Origin: Hartmannibacter diazotrophicus
Lineage (GTDB): Bacteria > Pseudomonadota > Alphaproteobacteria > Rhizobiales > Pleomorphomonadaceae
NCBI RefSeq assembly: GCF_900231165.1
Contig: NZ_LT960614.1
Coordinates: 4,542,001 to 4,606,000, forward strand
Direction of reading: 5' to 3'
DNA: 64,000 nt
Under the pieces are notes generated by a model. The model was not told the DNA's origin. It was given only the letters and a program-made list of their open reading frames with translations, and searched no databases. Below are positions 30,615 to 37,633 of the stretch, piece by piece; within the stretch, counting starts at the first letter, position 1, and each line of letters starts with the position of its first letter. The translations under genes and the position numbers were made by a program.

Positions 30615-31115
30615 ATGACTTCCAATATTCTTGAAAACCGCACCTCGTTCGGCCTTGCTCTGGCGGCTTCGATCTTTGTCGGCGCCGTTGCCCTGGCGGG
30701 AACGCCAGCCGCGGCCGGAGACTGCCCGGCGGATCAAACCACGACCGTCGACGTCCAGAAGCATCCCTCGATGCCGGCTGGCGTCACCGACAATGTCATC
30801 GCGACGATCGACCTGTCGTCAAAGGGCGGAACCTGGAAGGGACAGATGTTCCGCATGCGCAAGCTGGTGGTCCAGCCCGGCGGCATCGTGCCCTGGCATG
30901 AGCACAATCTTCGCCCTGCCAACATCCTCGTGCTGTCCGGCTCGATCACCGAATACCGCAGCACCTGCAAGGTGGGCATCCGCCATCGTGCCGGCGACGT
31001 GACGACGGAATTCGGTGACCTTGCCCACTGGTGGAAGAATACGGGCAAGAAGCCGGCCGTCTTGATCTCCTCCGACATCCTGCCGCCGGCCATGGCGGAC
31101 GACCAGGTGATGTGA
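30615..31115 (+). CDS. Secreted cupin-domain protein
   Basis: 166 aa with a signal peptide (LALAASIFVGAVALAGTPAAAGD). The cupin barrel spans about residues 70-150: MRKLVVQPGGIVPWHEHNLRPANILVLSGSITEY, then HRAGDVTTEFGDLAHWWKN, with metal-ligand candidates HEH, Glu and His. ATG 30615 is preceded by GGAGAG. A palindromic LysR-type box lies upstream. Role unknown; the set with an MFS transporter and a DUF302 protein suggests a small-molecule or stress response. Confidence 0.85.
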   Translation: MTSNILENRTSFGLALAASIFVGAVALAGTPAAAGDCPADQTTTVDVQKHPSMPAGVTDNVIATIDLSSKGGTWKGQMFRMRKLVVQPGGIVPWHEHNLRPANILVLSGSITEYRSTCKVGIRHRAGDVTTEFGDLAHWWKNTGKKPAVLISSDILPPAMADDQVM

Positions 31116-31194
31116 CCGGGCACCCAACAGGCATGCCTTTCCTTGATGCGTCTCCGCCAGATCGTGCGGAGACGCCTTTCGCCGGAGCCCGCCG

Positions 31195-32394
31195 ATGACG
31201 ATTTCCAATCCCTCGACGTCCCGCTTGCGCATGATCGCGGCCGACAGCTGGCGCTTCGGTCTCATCGCGACCATCGCATTCCTGACCCTCGTCGATCTCT
31301 TCGCCGCCCAGGCGATCCTGCCTTCGCTCGTCGACAAATTCTCGGTTAGCCGGGCAAGCATGGGTTTCGCGGTCAATGCCAGCACCTTCGGTATGGCGGT
31401 GGCGGGTCTAGCAGTCGCGCTGTTCGGGCGCCGCATCGATCGCCGCAACGGCATCTGGATCAGTCTCGTCGTCCTTTCCGTACCGACGACGTTGCTTGCC
31501 TTCACCGACGACATCACAACCTTTGCCCTGCTACGGGTCGTTCAGGGCATCGCGATGTCGACGGCGTTCACGCTGACAATGGCCTATCTCGCCGAACATT
31601 TTTCCGCCGGCATGGCGACGGGCGCTCTGGCCGCCTATGTGACCGGCAATGTCGCCAGCAACTTCTTCGGCCGGCTTCTGTCTGCAGCCGTCGCCGATGG
31701 TTACGGTCTCACCACAAACTTCCTGGTCTTTGCGGCCCTCAACATCGCCGGCGCCGTCATGGTGCGGGCAACGCTCAAGAAGACCGAGGCGATGATGATG
31801 ACCGATGCGGCCAGCGGGCCGGCGCGCGGCGCCTGGCGCGGGCCGCTGGCGCATCCGCAACTGAGAGCCTCCTTCATTGTCGGCTTTCTCATCCTCTTCG
31901 TCTTCATCGGCACCTACACCTACGTCAACTTCCAGCTGACGGCGCCGCCGCTGTCGCTGTCGCCGATGACGCTCGGTCTTGTCTATTTCGTCTTCCTGCC
32001 GTCGATGCTGACGACACCGCTGGCGGGCCGCGTCACCGACCGCGTCGGGCCGGGACAAGGCATTGCCTTAACGCTCGCCATCGCGGTCGCCGGCCTTGTG
32101 ATGCTGCTTGCGACCAACCTGATCGTGGTGCTCCTCGGCATGGCGCTCGTGGCGATCGGCACCTTCCTCGCCCAGGCCATCGCCACCGGGCATGTCAGCC
32201 GGACCGCAACGACGGACCGGGCGGCGGCGAGCGGGATCTACCTTGCCTCCTACTATTCGGGCGGTCTCGCCGGCGGCTTCGTGCTTGGCAAGGTCTATGA
32301 CGGCCTTGGCTGGGGCGCCAGCGTCGCCGTGCTGGTCATCGCCCTCGTTGCCGCCGTCGGCGTTGCCCGGGCACTACGGCCCGCCTGCGCATGA
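31195..32394 (+). CDS. MFS transporter
   Basis: 399 aa with twelve predicted membrane segments. MFS features: FGRRIDRRNGIW after helix 2, RVVQGIAMSTAFTLTMAYLAEHF, and in the second half AGRVTDRVGPGQGIALT. A basic cytoplasmic linker (GPARGAWRGPLAHPQLR) separates the halves. It probably effluxes a small compound. It starts 79 nt after the cupin stop and is followed by the DUF302 gene, likely one operon under the LysR regulator. Confidence 0.92.
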   Translation: MTISNPSTSRLRMIAADSWRFGLIATIAFLTLVDLFAAQAILPSLVDKFSVSRASMGFAVNASTFGMAVAGLAVALFGRRIDRRNGIWISLVVLSVPTTLLAFTDDITTFALLRVVQGIAMSTAFTLTMAYLAEHFSAGMATGALAAYVTGNVASNFFGRLLSAAVADGYGLTTNFLVFAALNIAGAVMVRATLKKTEAMMMTDAASGPARGAWRGPLAHPQLRASFIVGFLILFVFIGTYTYVNFQLTAPPLSLSPMTLGLVYFVFLPSMLTTPLAGRVTDRVGPGQGIALTLAIAVAGLVMLLATNLIVVLLGMALVAIGTFLAQAIATGHVSRTATTDRAAASGIYLASYYSGGLAGGFVLGKVYDGLGWGASVAVLVIALVAAVGVARALRPACA

Positions 32395-32513
32395 TCCATA
32401 ACCCAGCGTCATTGGAACGAAAGCAGGCCGGCATTGGCGCTCACCAAGAAACTGTCAGAAAAACAAAAGGCTGGCGGATTACTTGCCGCCCTCAACATCC
32501 ATGGAGAGACACT

Positions 32514-32981
32514 ATGCTCGGTTCCCTGAAATTCATTGCCGCCGGGGTGTTTGCCACCACGATGGCCCTCACTTTCCCCGTCATCGCGTCGGACGGCGTC
32601 GTCACTGTGAAGAGCGACTATTCGGTTCGCGAGACCGTGGCGCGCATCAAGAAGGACGTCGCCAAGAAGGGCATCACGTTCTTCGGCGTCATCGACCAGG
32701 CCGATCTCGGCCATAAGGCGGGCAACAAGGTGCTGCCGTCACGGCTCGTCATGTTCGGCAATCCGGCTCTCGGCACCACCTTCATCACCGCCAATCCGGA
32801 GGCAGGGCTCGACTGGCCAGTGCGCGTGCTCGTCTACCAGACAGCCGATGGCAAGGTCTTTGCGGCCTATTCGGATTTCGACTGGATCGCCAAGCGCCAT
32901 GGCATCACCAGTCGCAAGGCCCAGTTCGAGATGGCAAGCGAAGTCATCCAGTCGATCACCTCTGCGGTGAAAAAGCCCTGA
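32514..32981 (+). CDS. DUF302 domain-containing secreted protein
   Basis: 155 aa with a signal peptide (FIAAGVFATTMALTFPVIA). DUF302 domain: VKSDYSVRETVARIKKDVAKKGITFFGVIDQADLG in outline, then LPSRLVMFGNPALGTTFI and LDWPVRVLVYQTADGKVFAAYSDFDWIAKRHGI. DUF302 proteins are small alpha-beta folds of unknown function, sometimes linked to redox stress. The GGAGAGAC ribosome site is well placed. Last gene of the cupin-MFS-DUF302 set. Confidence 0.9.
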   Translation: MLGSLKFIAAGVFATTMALTFPVIASDGVVTVKSDYSVRETVARIKKDVAKKGITFFGVIDQADLGHKAGNKVLPSRLVMFGNPALGTTFITANPEAGLDWPVRVLVYQTADGKVFAAYSDFDWIAKRHGITSRKAQFEMASEVIQSITSAVKKP

Positions 32982-33019
32982 TCGACATGTCTGTGGGGCG
33001 CACGCCCGAAAACAGACCC

Positions 33020-33072
33020 AAACGTCAAGAACGGCGGCGGTCATAGCGTGACCGCCGCCGTTCTTGACGTTT
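33020..33072. repeat. 24-bp perfect inverted repeat with 5-nt loop
   Basis: Arms 33020-33043 and 33049-33072 pair perfectly across TAGCG, 39 nt after the DUF302 stop. The stem is far longer than usual for an intrinsic terminator and no T-tract follows. It may act as a terminator or 3' mRNA stabiliser, or be a remnant of a mobile palindromic element. Confidence 0.8.
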
Positions 33073-33335
33073 GCCGCCACCGGAGACGATCGGCCCCTCG
33101 GCCCGTCCCAAAGACACACGTCGAAGGCCCTGCTCCGTTGCGCAGCGAGATCGCCTTTCGATAGCCCACTCACGAGCCGATCCGGCCTCGTCAGGCTCTC
33201 CAATCCCCAAGTGATGCCAGCAGGAAAAAGGGTGCCTGAGCTTGCGCCAGGCGGCGCCGTGTTCACCCGGCCGCTGGATGTGACCAGCCTATGGATTCCA
33301 TGCCGAGCTCGCATTTCCGCCCATCCGCAAGATGT
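33073..33335 (+). other. Intergenic sequence before the bufferin locus
   Basis: About 260 nt between the inverted repeat and the putative promoter. No coding region is supported in any frame and no further repeats are seen. Confidence 0.4.
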
Positions 33336-33361
33336 GGGAACGTTTGGATGTTAGCGGCGAA
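33336..33361 (+). promoter_or_regulatory. ECF-sigma-like promoter candidate of bufA
   Basis: GGGAAC (33336-33341), exactly 16 nt, then CGAA (33358-33361), 44 nt before the bufA ATG. The shape is reminiscent of ECF-type promoters; bufferin loci in Caulobacter are reported under ECF sigma F. No sigma factor gene is in the window, so this is tentative. Confidence 0.3.
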
Positions 33362-33362
33362 A

Positions 33363-33376
33363 CGAACGATCGTTCG
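33363..33376. promoter_or_regulatory. Perfect 14-bp palindrome upstream of bufA
   Basis: CGAACGATCGTTCG is a perfect dyad ending 29 nt before the bufA ATG, where transcription would start if the neighbouring promoter is used. It looks like a repressor operator of TetR type; no regulator gene is adjacent. Confidence 0.6.
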
Positions 33377-33405
33377 CCTTCAACCAAAGATCAGGAGACT
33401 GCAAG

Positions 33406-33675
33406 ATGAACCCGACGAAGACCCTCATCGGATCGGCGCTGGCCGCCATCGCCACGCTGGGCGCGACCGCCGCCGTTGCCGGCCCTGCGGCCCAGCCCGG
33501 CTACACATTCGAAAAGTGCTACGGCATCGCGAAGGCCGGTCAGAATGACTGCCAGACGGCAACCCATTCCTGCGCCGGGACGGCAACGAGCGACGGCCAG
33601 GGTGATTCCTGGATCTACGTTCCGGCCGGCACCTGCGCCAAGATCGCGGGCAGCGCGATGATGCCCAAAGCCTGA
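33406..33675 (+). CDS. bufA: Bufferin-type RiPP precursor, DUF2282 (BufA1-like)
   Basis: 89 aa. A Sec-type signal peptide ([21 protein letters not shown]) is followed by a core with four Cys at 38, 49, 56 and 77 (EKCYG, NDCQT, HSCAG, GTCAK) and the family pattern KAGQNDC...HSCAG...[12 protein letters not shown]2282 proteins are precursors modified by DUF692 oxidases, which convert Cys to 5-thiooxazoles; the mature bufferins are exported and bind copper. The DUF692, DUF2063 and DoxX genes follow. The ribosome site is AGGAGA. Assignment is strong from motif plus context; the modification here is inferred. Confidence 0.92.
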   Translation: MNPTKTLIGSALAAIATLGATAAVAGPAAQPGYTFEKCYGIAKAGQNDCQTATHSCAGTATSDGQGDSWIYVPAGTCAKIAGSAMMPKA

Positions 33676-33710
33676 CGCCCGTGTCCCCGGGCCAGCCAAG
33701 GAGTTGAGCG

Positions 33711-34733
33711 ATGTCACACCGTTTCTCCCATCGTCCGGTCCCCGTCAGCGGCGGCATCGGACTGCGTTCTCCGCACATCGGTGAAATGCTGGTGCGTCGT
33801 CCGACGATTGGCTGGCTCGAGGTCCATGCCGAGAACTACATGGGCGACGGAGCTGCCGTGGCGGCTCTGGAGCGCCTGCGCGCCTCCTATGCACTGTCGG
33901 TGCACGGCGTCGGCCTTTCGCTCGGCAGCGCCAACGGCATCGACCGGGACCATCTGGAGCGCCTTGCCCGCGTCTGCGAGCGCTTTGAACCGGGCCTCGT
34001 TTCCGAGCACCTTGCCTGGTGCGTCGCGGACGGTGCCTATCTCAACGATCTCCTGCCCCTGCGCTACGACGACGAGGCGCTTGCGATCGTCGCCCGCAAT
34101 GTCGGGATCATGCAGGACCGGCTGAAGCGGACCGTGCTCATCGAGAACCTCTCCGCATACCTTTCGTTCGAGGGTTCGAGCCTGACAGAAGCCGAATTTC
34201 TGGCCGAACTCGTCAGGCGCACGGGCTGCGGTCTCCTGCTGGACGTCAACAATGTATTCGTGTCCGCGCACAACCTCGCATTCGACGCCAAACGCTTTAT
34301 CGATGCTCTGCCGGCGGCGGCAATCGGCGAAATCCATCTCGCCGGGCACGCAGTGAATGAAGTCGACGGCGGCACCATCCTGATCGATGACCACGGCTCG
34401 CGCGTGCCACCGGCCGTCTGGTCACTCTATGCCTATGCACTCGGGCAGATCGGGCCGAGACCGACCCTTATCGAATGGGATACCGATGTGCCGGAACTTG
34501 ATGTTCTGCTTGGCGAGGCGATGTGGGCCGACATGCTGACCGCCTCTCTGACGTTCACGGGCATTGGTCTGGCAAACCCGCCGGCCGACGCGAGAGCCTT
34601 GCCGAAGGTCATCGCCTTCGAGGACCGATGGTCGCCAAGGCTGCCGGCCCTCACCGCCGTCAAGGCCATGAACGCCTTGCATTGGCCGGTGGAGGCAAAC
34701 ATTCCCGTCGGAGAGCGCCATGCCCTCGCTTGA
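33711..34733 (+). CDS. bufB: DUF692 multinuclear non-haem iron oxidase (BufB/MbnB-like)
   Basis: 340 aa, TIM-barrel MNIO family. Conserved iron-ligand-type residues are visible: H39/E41 (EVHAENY), H65 (VHGVGLS), E99-H100 (SEHLAW), E145 (IENLSAY), D179-N181 and H187 (DVNNVFVSAHN), E207/H209 and H213 (EIHLAGHA), D227-H228 (DDHGS) and E255/D257 (IEWDTDVP). It should install oxidised Cys heterocycles on the BufA core. Family members usually end soon after the EWD strand (about 270-290 aa); here about 70 residues follow (271-340), unlike the family. The stop overlaps the bufC start by 14 nt. Ribosome site AAGGAG. Confidence 0.93.
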   Translation: MSHRFSHRPVPVSGGIGLRSPHIGEMLVRRPTIGWLEVHAENYMGDGAAVAALERLRASYALSVHGVGLSLGSANGIDRDHLERLARVCERFEPGLVSEHLAWCVADGAYLNDLLPLRYDDEALAIVARNVGIMQDRLKRTVLIENLSAYLSFEGSSLTEAEFLAELVRRTGCGLLLDVNNVFVSAHNLAFDAKRFIDALPAAAIGEIHLAGHAVNEVDGGTILIDDHGSRVPPAVWSLYAYALGQIGPRPTLIEWDTDVPELDVLLGEAMWADMLTASLTFTGIGLANPPADARALPKVIAFEDRWSPRLPALTAVKAMNALHWPVEANIPVGERHALA

Positions 34734-35472
34734 GGAACTGCAATTGGCAACGGCCCGGTGCGTGCTCGGACATGCTTCAGGCTACACGCTGCCGCTGACC
34801 GGCAGCAGCAAATCGGCGGCGCGTCTTGGCATCTACCGCAACAATACGCGCTCGTCGCTGACCACGGTACTCCTCACCGTGTTCCCGGTGACAGCAGGGC
34901 TCGTCGACGAGCGGTTCTTTCGGTATGCCGCCAGCGACTTCATCAGCCGCTTCCCCCCTGCCGAAGCGCGCCTCGCACGCTATGGCGCAGGCTTCCCGCG
35001 GTTTCTGAAGTCTCTGGAAACACTTGCCGAGTTGCCTTTTGTCGCCGAGGTCGCCCGCCTCGAATGGGCGATTGCCGAAGCGCTCGACGCAAAGAGCGAA
35101 CCGCCGCTCGCGCTCGAAGCCCTGGCCGGTGCCAGTCTGAGTTTGTCGCCATGCCTGCGGTTGCAGCCATCGCTTCGTCTCATCGCCTTGCGCACGCCGG
35201 TCCTCGCGATCTGGCAGGCGCATCAAGCCGGGCAGGAACCGGCACCAGGATGGCGCCGTGAAGTCGAGCGCATCGCGCTATGGCGCTGCGGAGACGCGGT
35301 CCGGCTGGCGACCATCGGCCATTCGGATTTCGCATTCCGCCACGCACTGGCCGCCGGCTGCGGGCTGGAGCCGGCCGTGAAACGGGCACTTGCCCGCGAT
35401 CCGATGTTCGACCTCCTCGGCGCGCTGGTTCGTCTCATCCAGGACGGACTCGTGGTCGAACTGAAGCCGTGA
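34720..35472 (+). CDS. bufC: DUF2063 partner protein (BufC/MbnC-like)
   Basis: 250 aa. The N-terminal DUF2063 domain (about residues 5-95) has LGIYRNNTRSSLTTVLLTVFPVTAGLVDERFFRYAASDFISRFPP in outline and the RYGAGFPRFLKSL motif. A C-terminal domain contains VARLEWAIAEALDA and FRHALAAGCGLEPAVKRAL. In methanobactin-like and bufferin systems this protein partners the DUF692 oxidase and binds the precursor leader. The 14-nt overlap with bufB implies coupled translation. Confidence 0.9.
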   Translation: MPSLEELQLATARCVLGHASGYTLPLTGSSKSAARLGIYRNNTRSSLTTVLLTVFPVTAGLVDERFFRYAASDFISRFPPAEARLARYGAGFPRFLKSLETLAELPFVAEVARLEWAIAEALDAKSEPPLALEALAGASLSLSPCLRLQPSLRLIALRTPVLAIWQAHQAGQEPAPGWRREVERIALWRCGDAVRLATIGHSDFAFRHALAAGCGLEPAVKRALARDPMFDLLGALVRLIQDGLVVELKP

Positions 35473-35613
35473 GCCGGTTCGCGCCGAAGGTGTAGCGATT
35501 GCAACTTTGTTCCTGAGTGGGACGAGCGGGTGCCGTAGGGCGCCGTTCGCATGCTGCTGCTCGCGCAATTTCTGTCCGAGGAGCCTGACTGAACCAAACC
35601 GAAGGAGAGACCC

Positions 35614-36087
35614 ATGACCGCCGTTCCGACCATGTCCAGCGCCCCGCGTTCGGGGCTGATCGCCCTCTACCGGAAAGCCGTGAAGCTGCCCGAGCGTCTT
35701 CCGCTCTCGGTGGTGCAACTCGCCGCGCGTGTCGCCGTGGCACACGTTTTCTGGCAATCCGCCCAGAGCAAGCTTGCTTCCTGGCCGGTGACCCTGCAGC
35801 TCTTTGCCGCCGAATATCAGTTGCCGCTGATTCCGCCGGAGCTTGCCGCGCCGCTCGCCACCACTGCCGAAATCACGGGCGCCGTGCTGCTGCTCTTCGG
35901 GGTCTTCGCCCGCTTCGGCGCGCTGATCCTGCTTGGTGTCATCACGACGATCCAGATCTTCGTCTACCCGGGGAGCTGGGCGGAGCACCTGTTGTGGGCA
36001 TCGCTGCTGCTGCTCATCCTCAGCCGCGGAGCAGGTGCCATTTCCCTCGACGCCGTGGCGCAACACCTCCTGCCGGAAAGGAACTGA
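35614..36087 (+). CDS. bufD: DoxX family membrane protein (BufD-like)
   Basis: 157 aa with four membrane helices of DoxX type: LAARVAVAHVFWQSAQSKLASW, LPLIPPELAAPLATTAEITGAVLLLFGVFARFGALILLGVITTIQIFVYPGSW in outline, then HLLWASLLLLILSRGAGAISLD. DoxX genes are a regular part of bufferin operons and may handle quinone- or thiol-linked redox steps. It has a GAAGGAGA ribosome site and lies 141 nt after bufC; the ndh-like gene follows after 3 nt. Confidence 0.87.
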   Translation: MTAVPTMSSAPRSGLIALYRKAVKLPERLPLSVVQLAARVAVAHVFWQSAQSKLASWPVTLQLFAAEYQLPLIPPELAAPLATTAEITGAVLLLFGVFARFGALILLGVITTIQIFVYPGSWAEHLLWASLLLLILSRGAGAISLDAVAQHLLPERN

Positions 36088-36090
36088 CCC

Positions 36091-37422
36091 ATGTTGCAGG
36101 AGGCCGTGATCGAACGGGCGACACCGCCCGCCGGACAGCAGACAATGCCGGACGTGCCGGCACCAGTCGGCGGCGAGCGGCCTCGGGTCGTCATTCTCGG
36201 CGCCGGCTTCGGCGGGCTCAACGCCGCCATGGCGCTTGCCGACGCGCCGGTCGACATCACGATTGTCGACCGGCGCAACCACCACCTGTTCCAGCCCTTG
36301 CTCTATCAAGTGGCGACCGCCGGGCTGTCGCCGGCCCAGATCGCAACGCCCATAAGGCGCGTCCTCGCCGCGCAGAAGAATGTCACGGTGCTGATGGAAA
36401 CCGCCCGGGCGATCGACCCTAAGCTCCGGACTGTCACCACCTGCACACGTGAGATCGACTACGACTATCTCATCGTCGCCATGGGCGCCCGGCATGCCTA
36501 TTTCGGCCATGATGAGTGGGAAAAGACGGCGCCGGGCCTCAAGACGATTGCCGACGCCACCGACATCCGCGCCCGCATTCTGACCGCCTTCGAGAAGGCC
36601 GAAGCCCGCCAGGACCCGGCCGGGCGGGCCGCTCTCATGACCTTCATCGTCGTCGGTGGCGGTCCAACCGGCGTCGAGATGTCGGGCGCGATCGCCGAGC
36701 TTGCGCGCCAGGCCATCGTTCGCGATTTCCGCAACATCTCGCCCGAAACGGCGCGCATCGTTCTCGTGGAGGCCGGACCGCGCCTGCTGCCCTCGTTTCC
36801 GGAAACGCTATCGGCCGCCGCTGCGCGGCAGCTGGAGAAAATCGGTGTCGAGGTCAGGCTCGGCGCATCGGTCATCGCTTGCGACGAGGGCGGCGTTACG
36901 TTGGCCGGCGACGCACGGATCGACGCAGCAACCGTCCTGTGGTGCGCCGGGGTCATGGCCTCGCCAGCCGCCAGCTGGCTCGCGGTTCCGTCGGACCGTG
37001 CCGGGCGCGTCATCGTCAATCCCGACCTTTCCGTGCCGCAGTATCCGGAAATCTTCGTGATCGGCGACACGGCCGCCGTGCTTGCCGCGGACGGACGTCC
37101 GGTTCCAGGTGTCGCGCCCGCCGCCAAGCAGATGGGCCGCCATGCGGCCGTGGCCATCCGCTCCAAACTCGCCGGCTGGCCGAGCCAACCCTTCCGCTAT
37201 CGCGATTTCGGCAATCTTGCCACGATCGGGCGCAAGGCGGCCGTGGCCGACCTTGGCCGCATCCGGCTCTCGGGCTTTGCAGCCTGGTTGCTCTGGAGTC
37301 TGGCGCACCTGTGGTTCCTGGTCGGATATCGCAATCGGCTGGTCGTGTTCCTCGATTGGGCCTTTGCCTACATCGCCTTTGAACGCGGCGCCCGTTTGAT
37401 CACTGAACGGAGCGAACGTTGA
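36091..37422 (+). CDS. Type II NADH dehydrogenase-like FAD/NAD(P) oxidoreductase
   Basis: 443 aa. The FAD Rossmann motif is VILGAGFGGLNAA (residues 35-46), followed by NHHLFQPLLYQVATAGL. The NAD(P) motif is VVGGGPTGVEMSGAIAEL near 190. The FAD-binding strand EIFVIGDTAAVLAADGRPVPGVAPAAKQMG is present in outline, and the C-terminal amphipathic/membrane region (WLLWSLAHLWFLVGYRNRLVVFLDWAFAY) matches NDH-2. NDH-2 passes electrons from NAD(P)H to quinone. An extra N-terminal tail of about 30 residues precedes the domain. It begins 3 nt after the DoxX stop, so it is co-transcribed with the bufferin genes. Confidence 0.92.
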   Translation: MLQEAVIERATPPAGQQTMPDVPAPVGGERPRVVILGAGFGGLNAAMALADAPVDITIVDRRNHHLFQPLLYQVATAGLSPAQIATPIRRVLAAQKNVTVLMETARAIDPKLRTVTTCTREIDYDYLIVAMGARHAYFGHDEWEKTAPGLKTIADATDIRARILTAFEKAEARQDPAGRAALMTFIVVGGGPTGVEMSGAIAELARQAIVRDFRNISPETARIVLVEAGPRLLPSFPETLSAAAARQLEKIGVEVRLGASVIACDEGGVTLAGDARIDAATVLWCAGVMASPAASWLAVPSDRAGRVIVNPDLSVPQYPEIFVIGDTAAVLAADGRPVPGVAPAAKQMGRHAAVAIRSKLAGWPSQPFRYRDFGNLATIGRKAAVADLGRIRLSGFAAWLLWSLAHLWFLVGYRNRLVVFLDWAFAYIAFERGARLITERSER

Positions 37423-37633
37423 GGACCATGGCCGGTTCCGATCCCCGCAAACTCGAGCGGCCGAACCCGGTTCATCGTGATCCGGCCGCCCGACGCCACG
37501 AGTTGGAAATGTCGATACCGAACAGCTTTCCCGGCTCCGGCGCCCTTGACGATCCTGCACACCGCTCTCGCGGAACGCCCAACCCGGCGCGGCCACCTCG
37601 TGGGTTGCCGGCCGTCATGCGGAGTTGAGACCG

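Noticed and set aside
33406-33675. Classical methanobactin precursor
   Set aside because: The precursor has a Sec signal and the DUF2282 four-Cys pattern, unlike short MbnA peptides, and the locus has DoxX rather than methanobactin transport genes.
37419-37628. 69-aa frame between the ndh-like and cyclase genes
   Set aside because: Starts from a non-ATG codon overlapping the ndh stop, Pro/Arg-rich composition, no ribosome site or recognisable homology.
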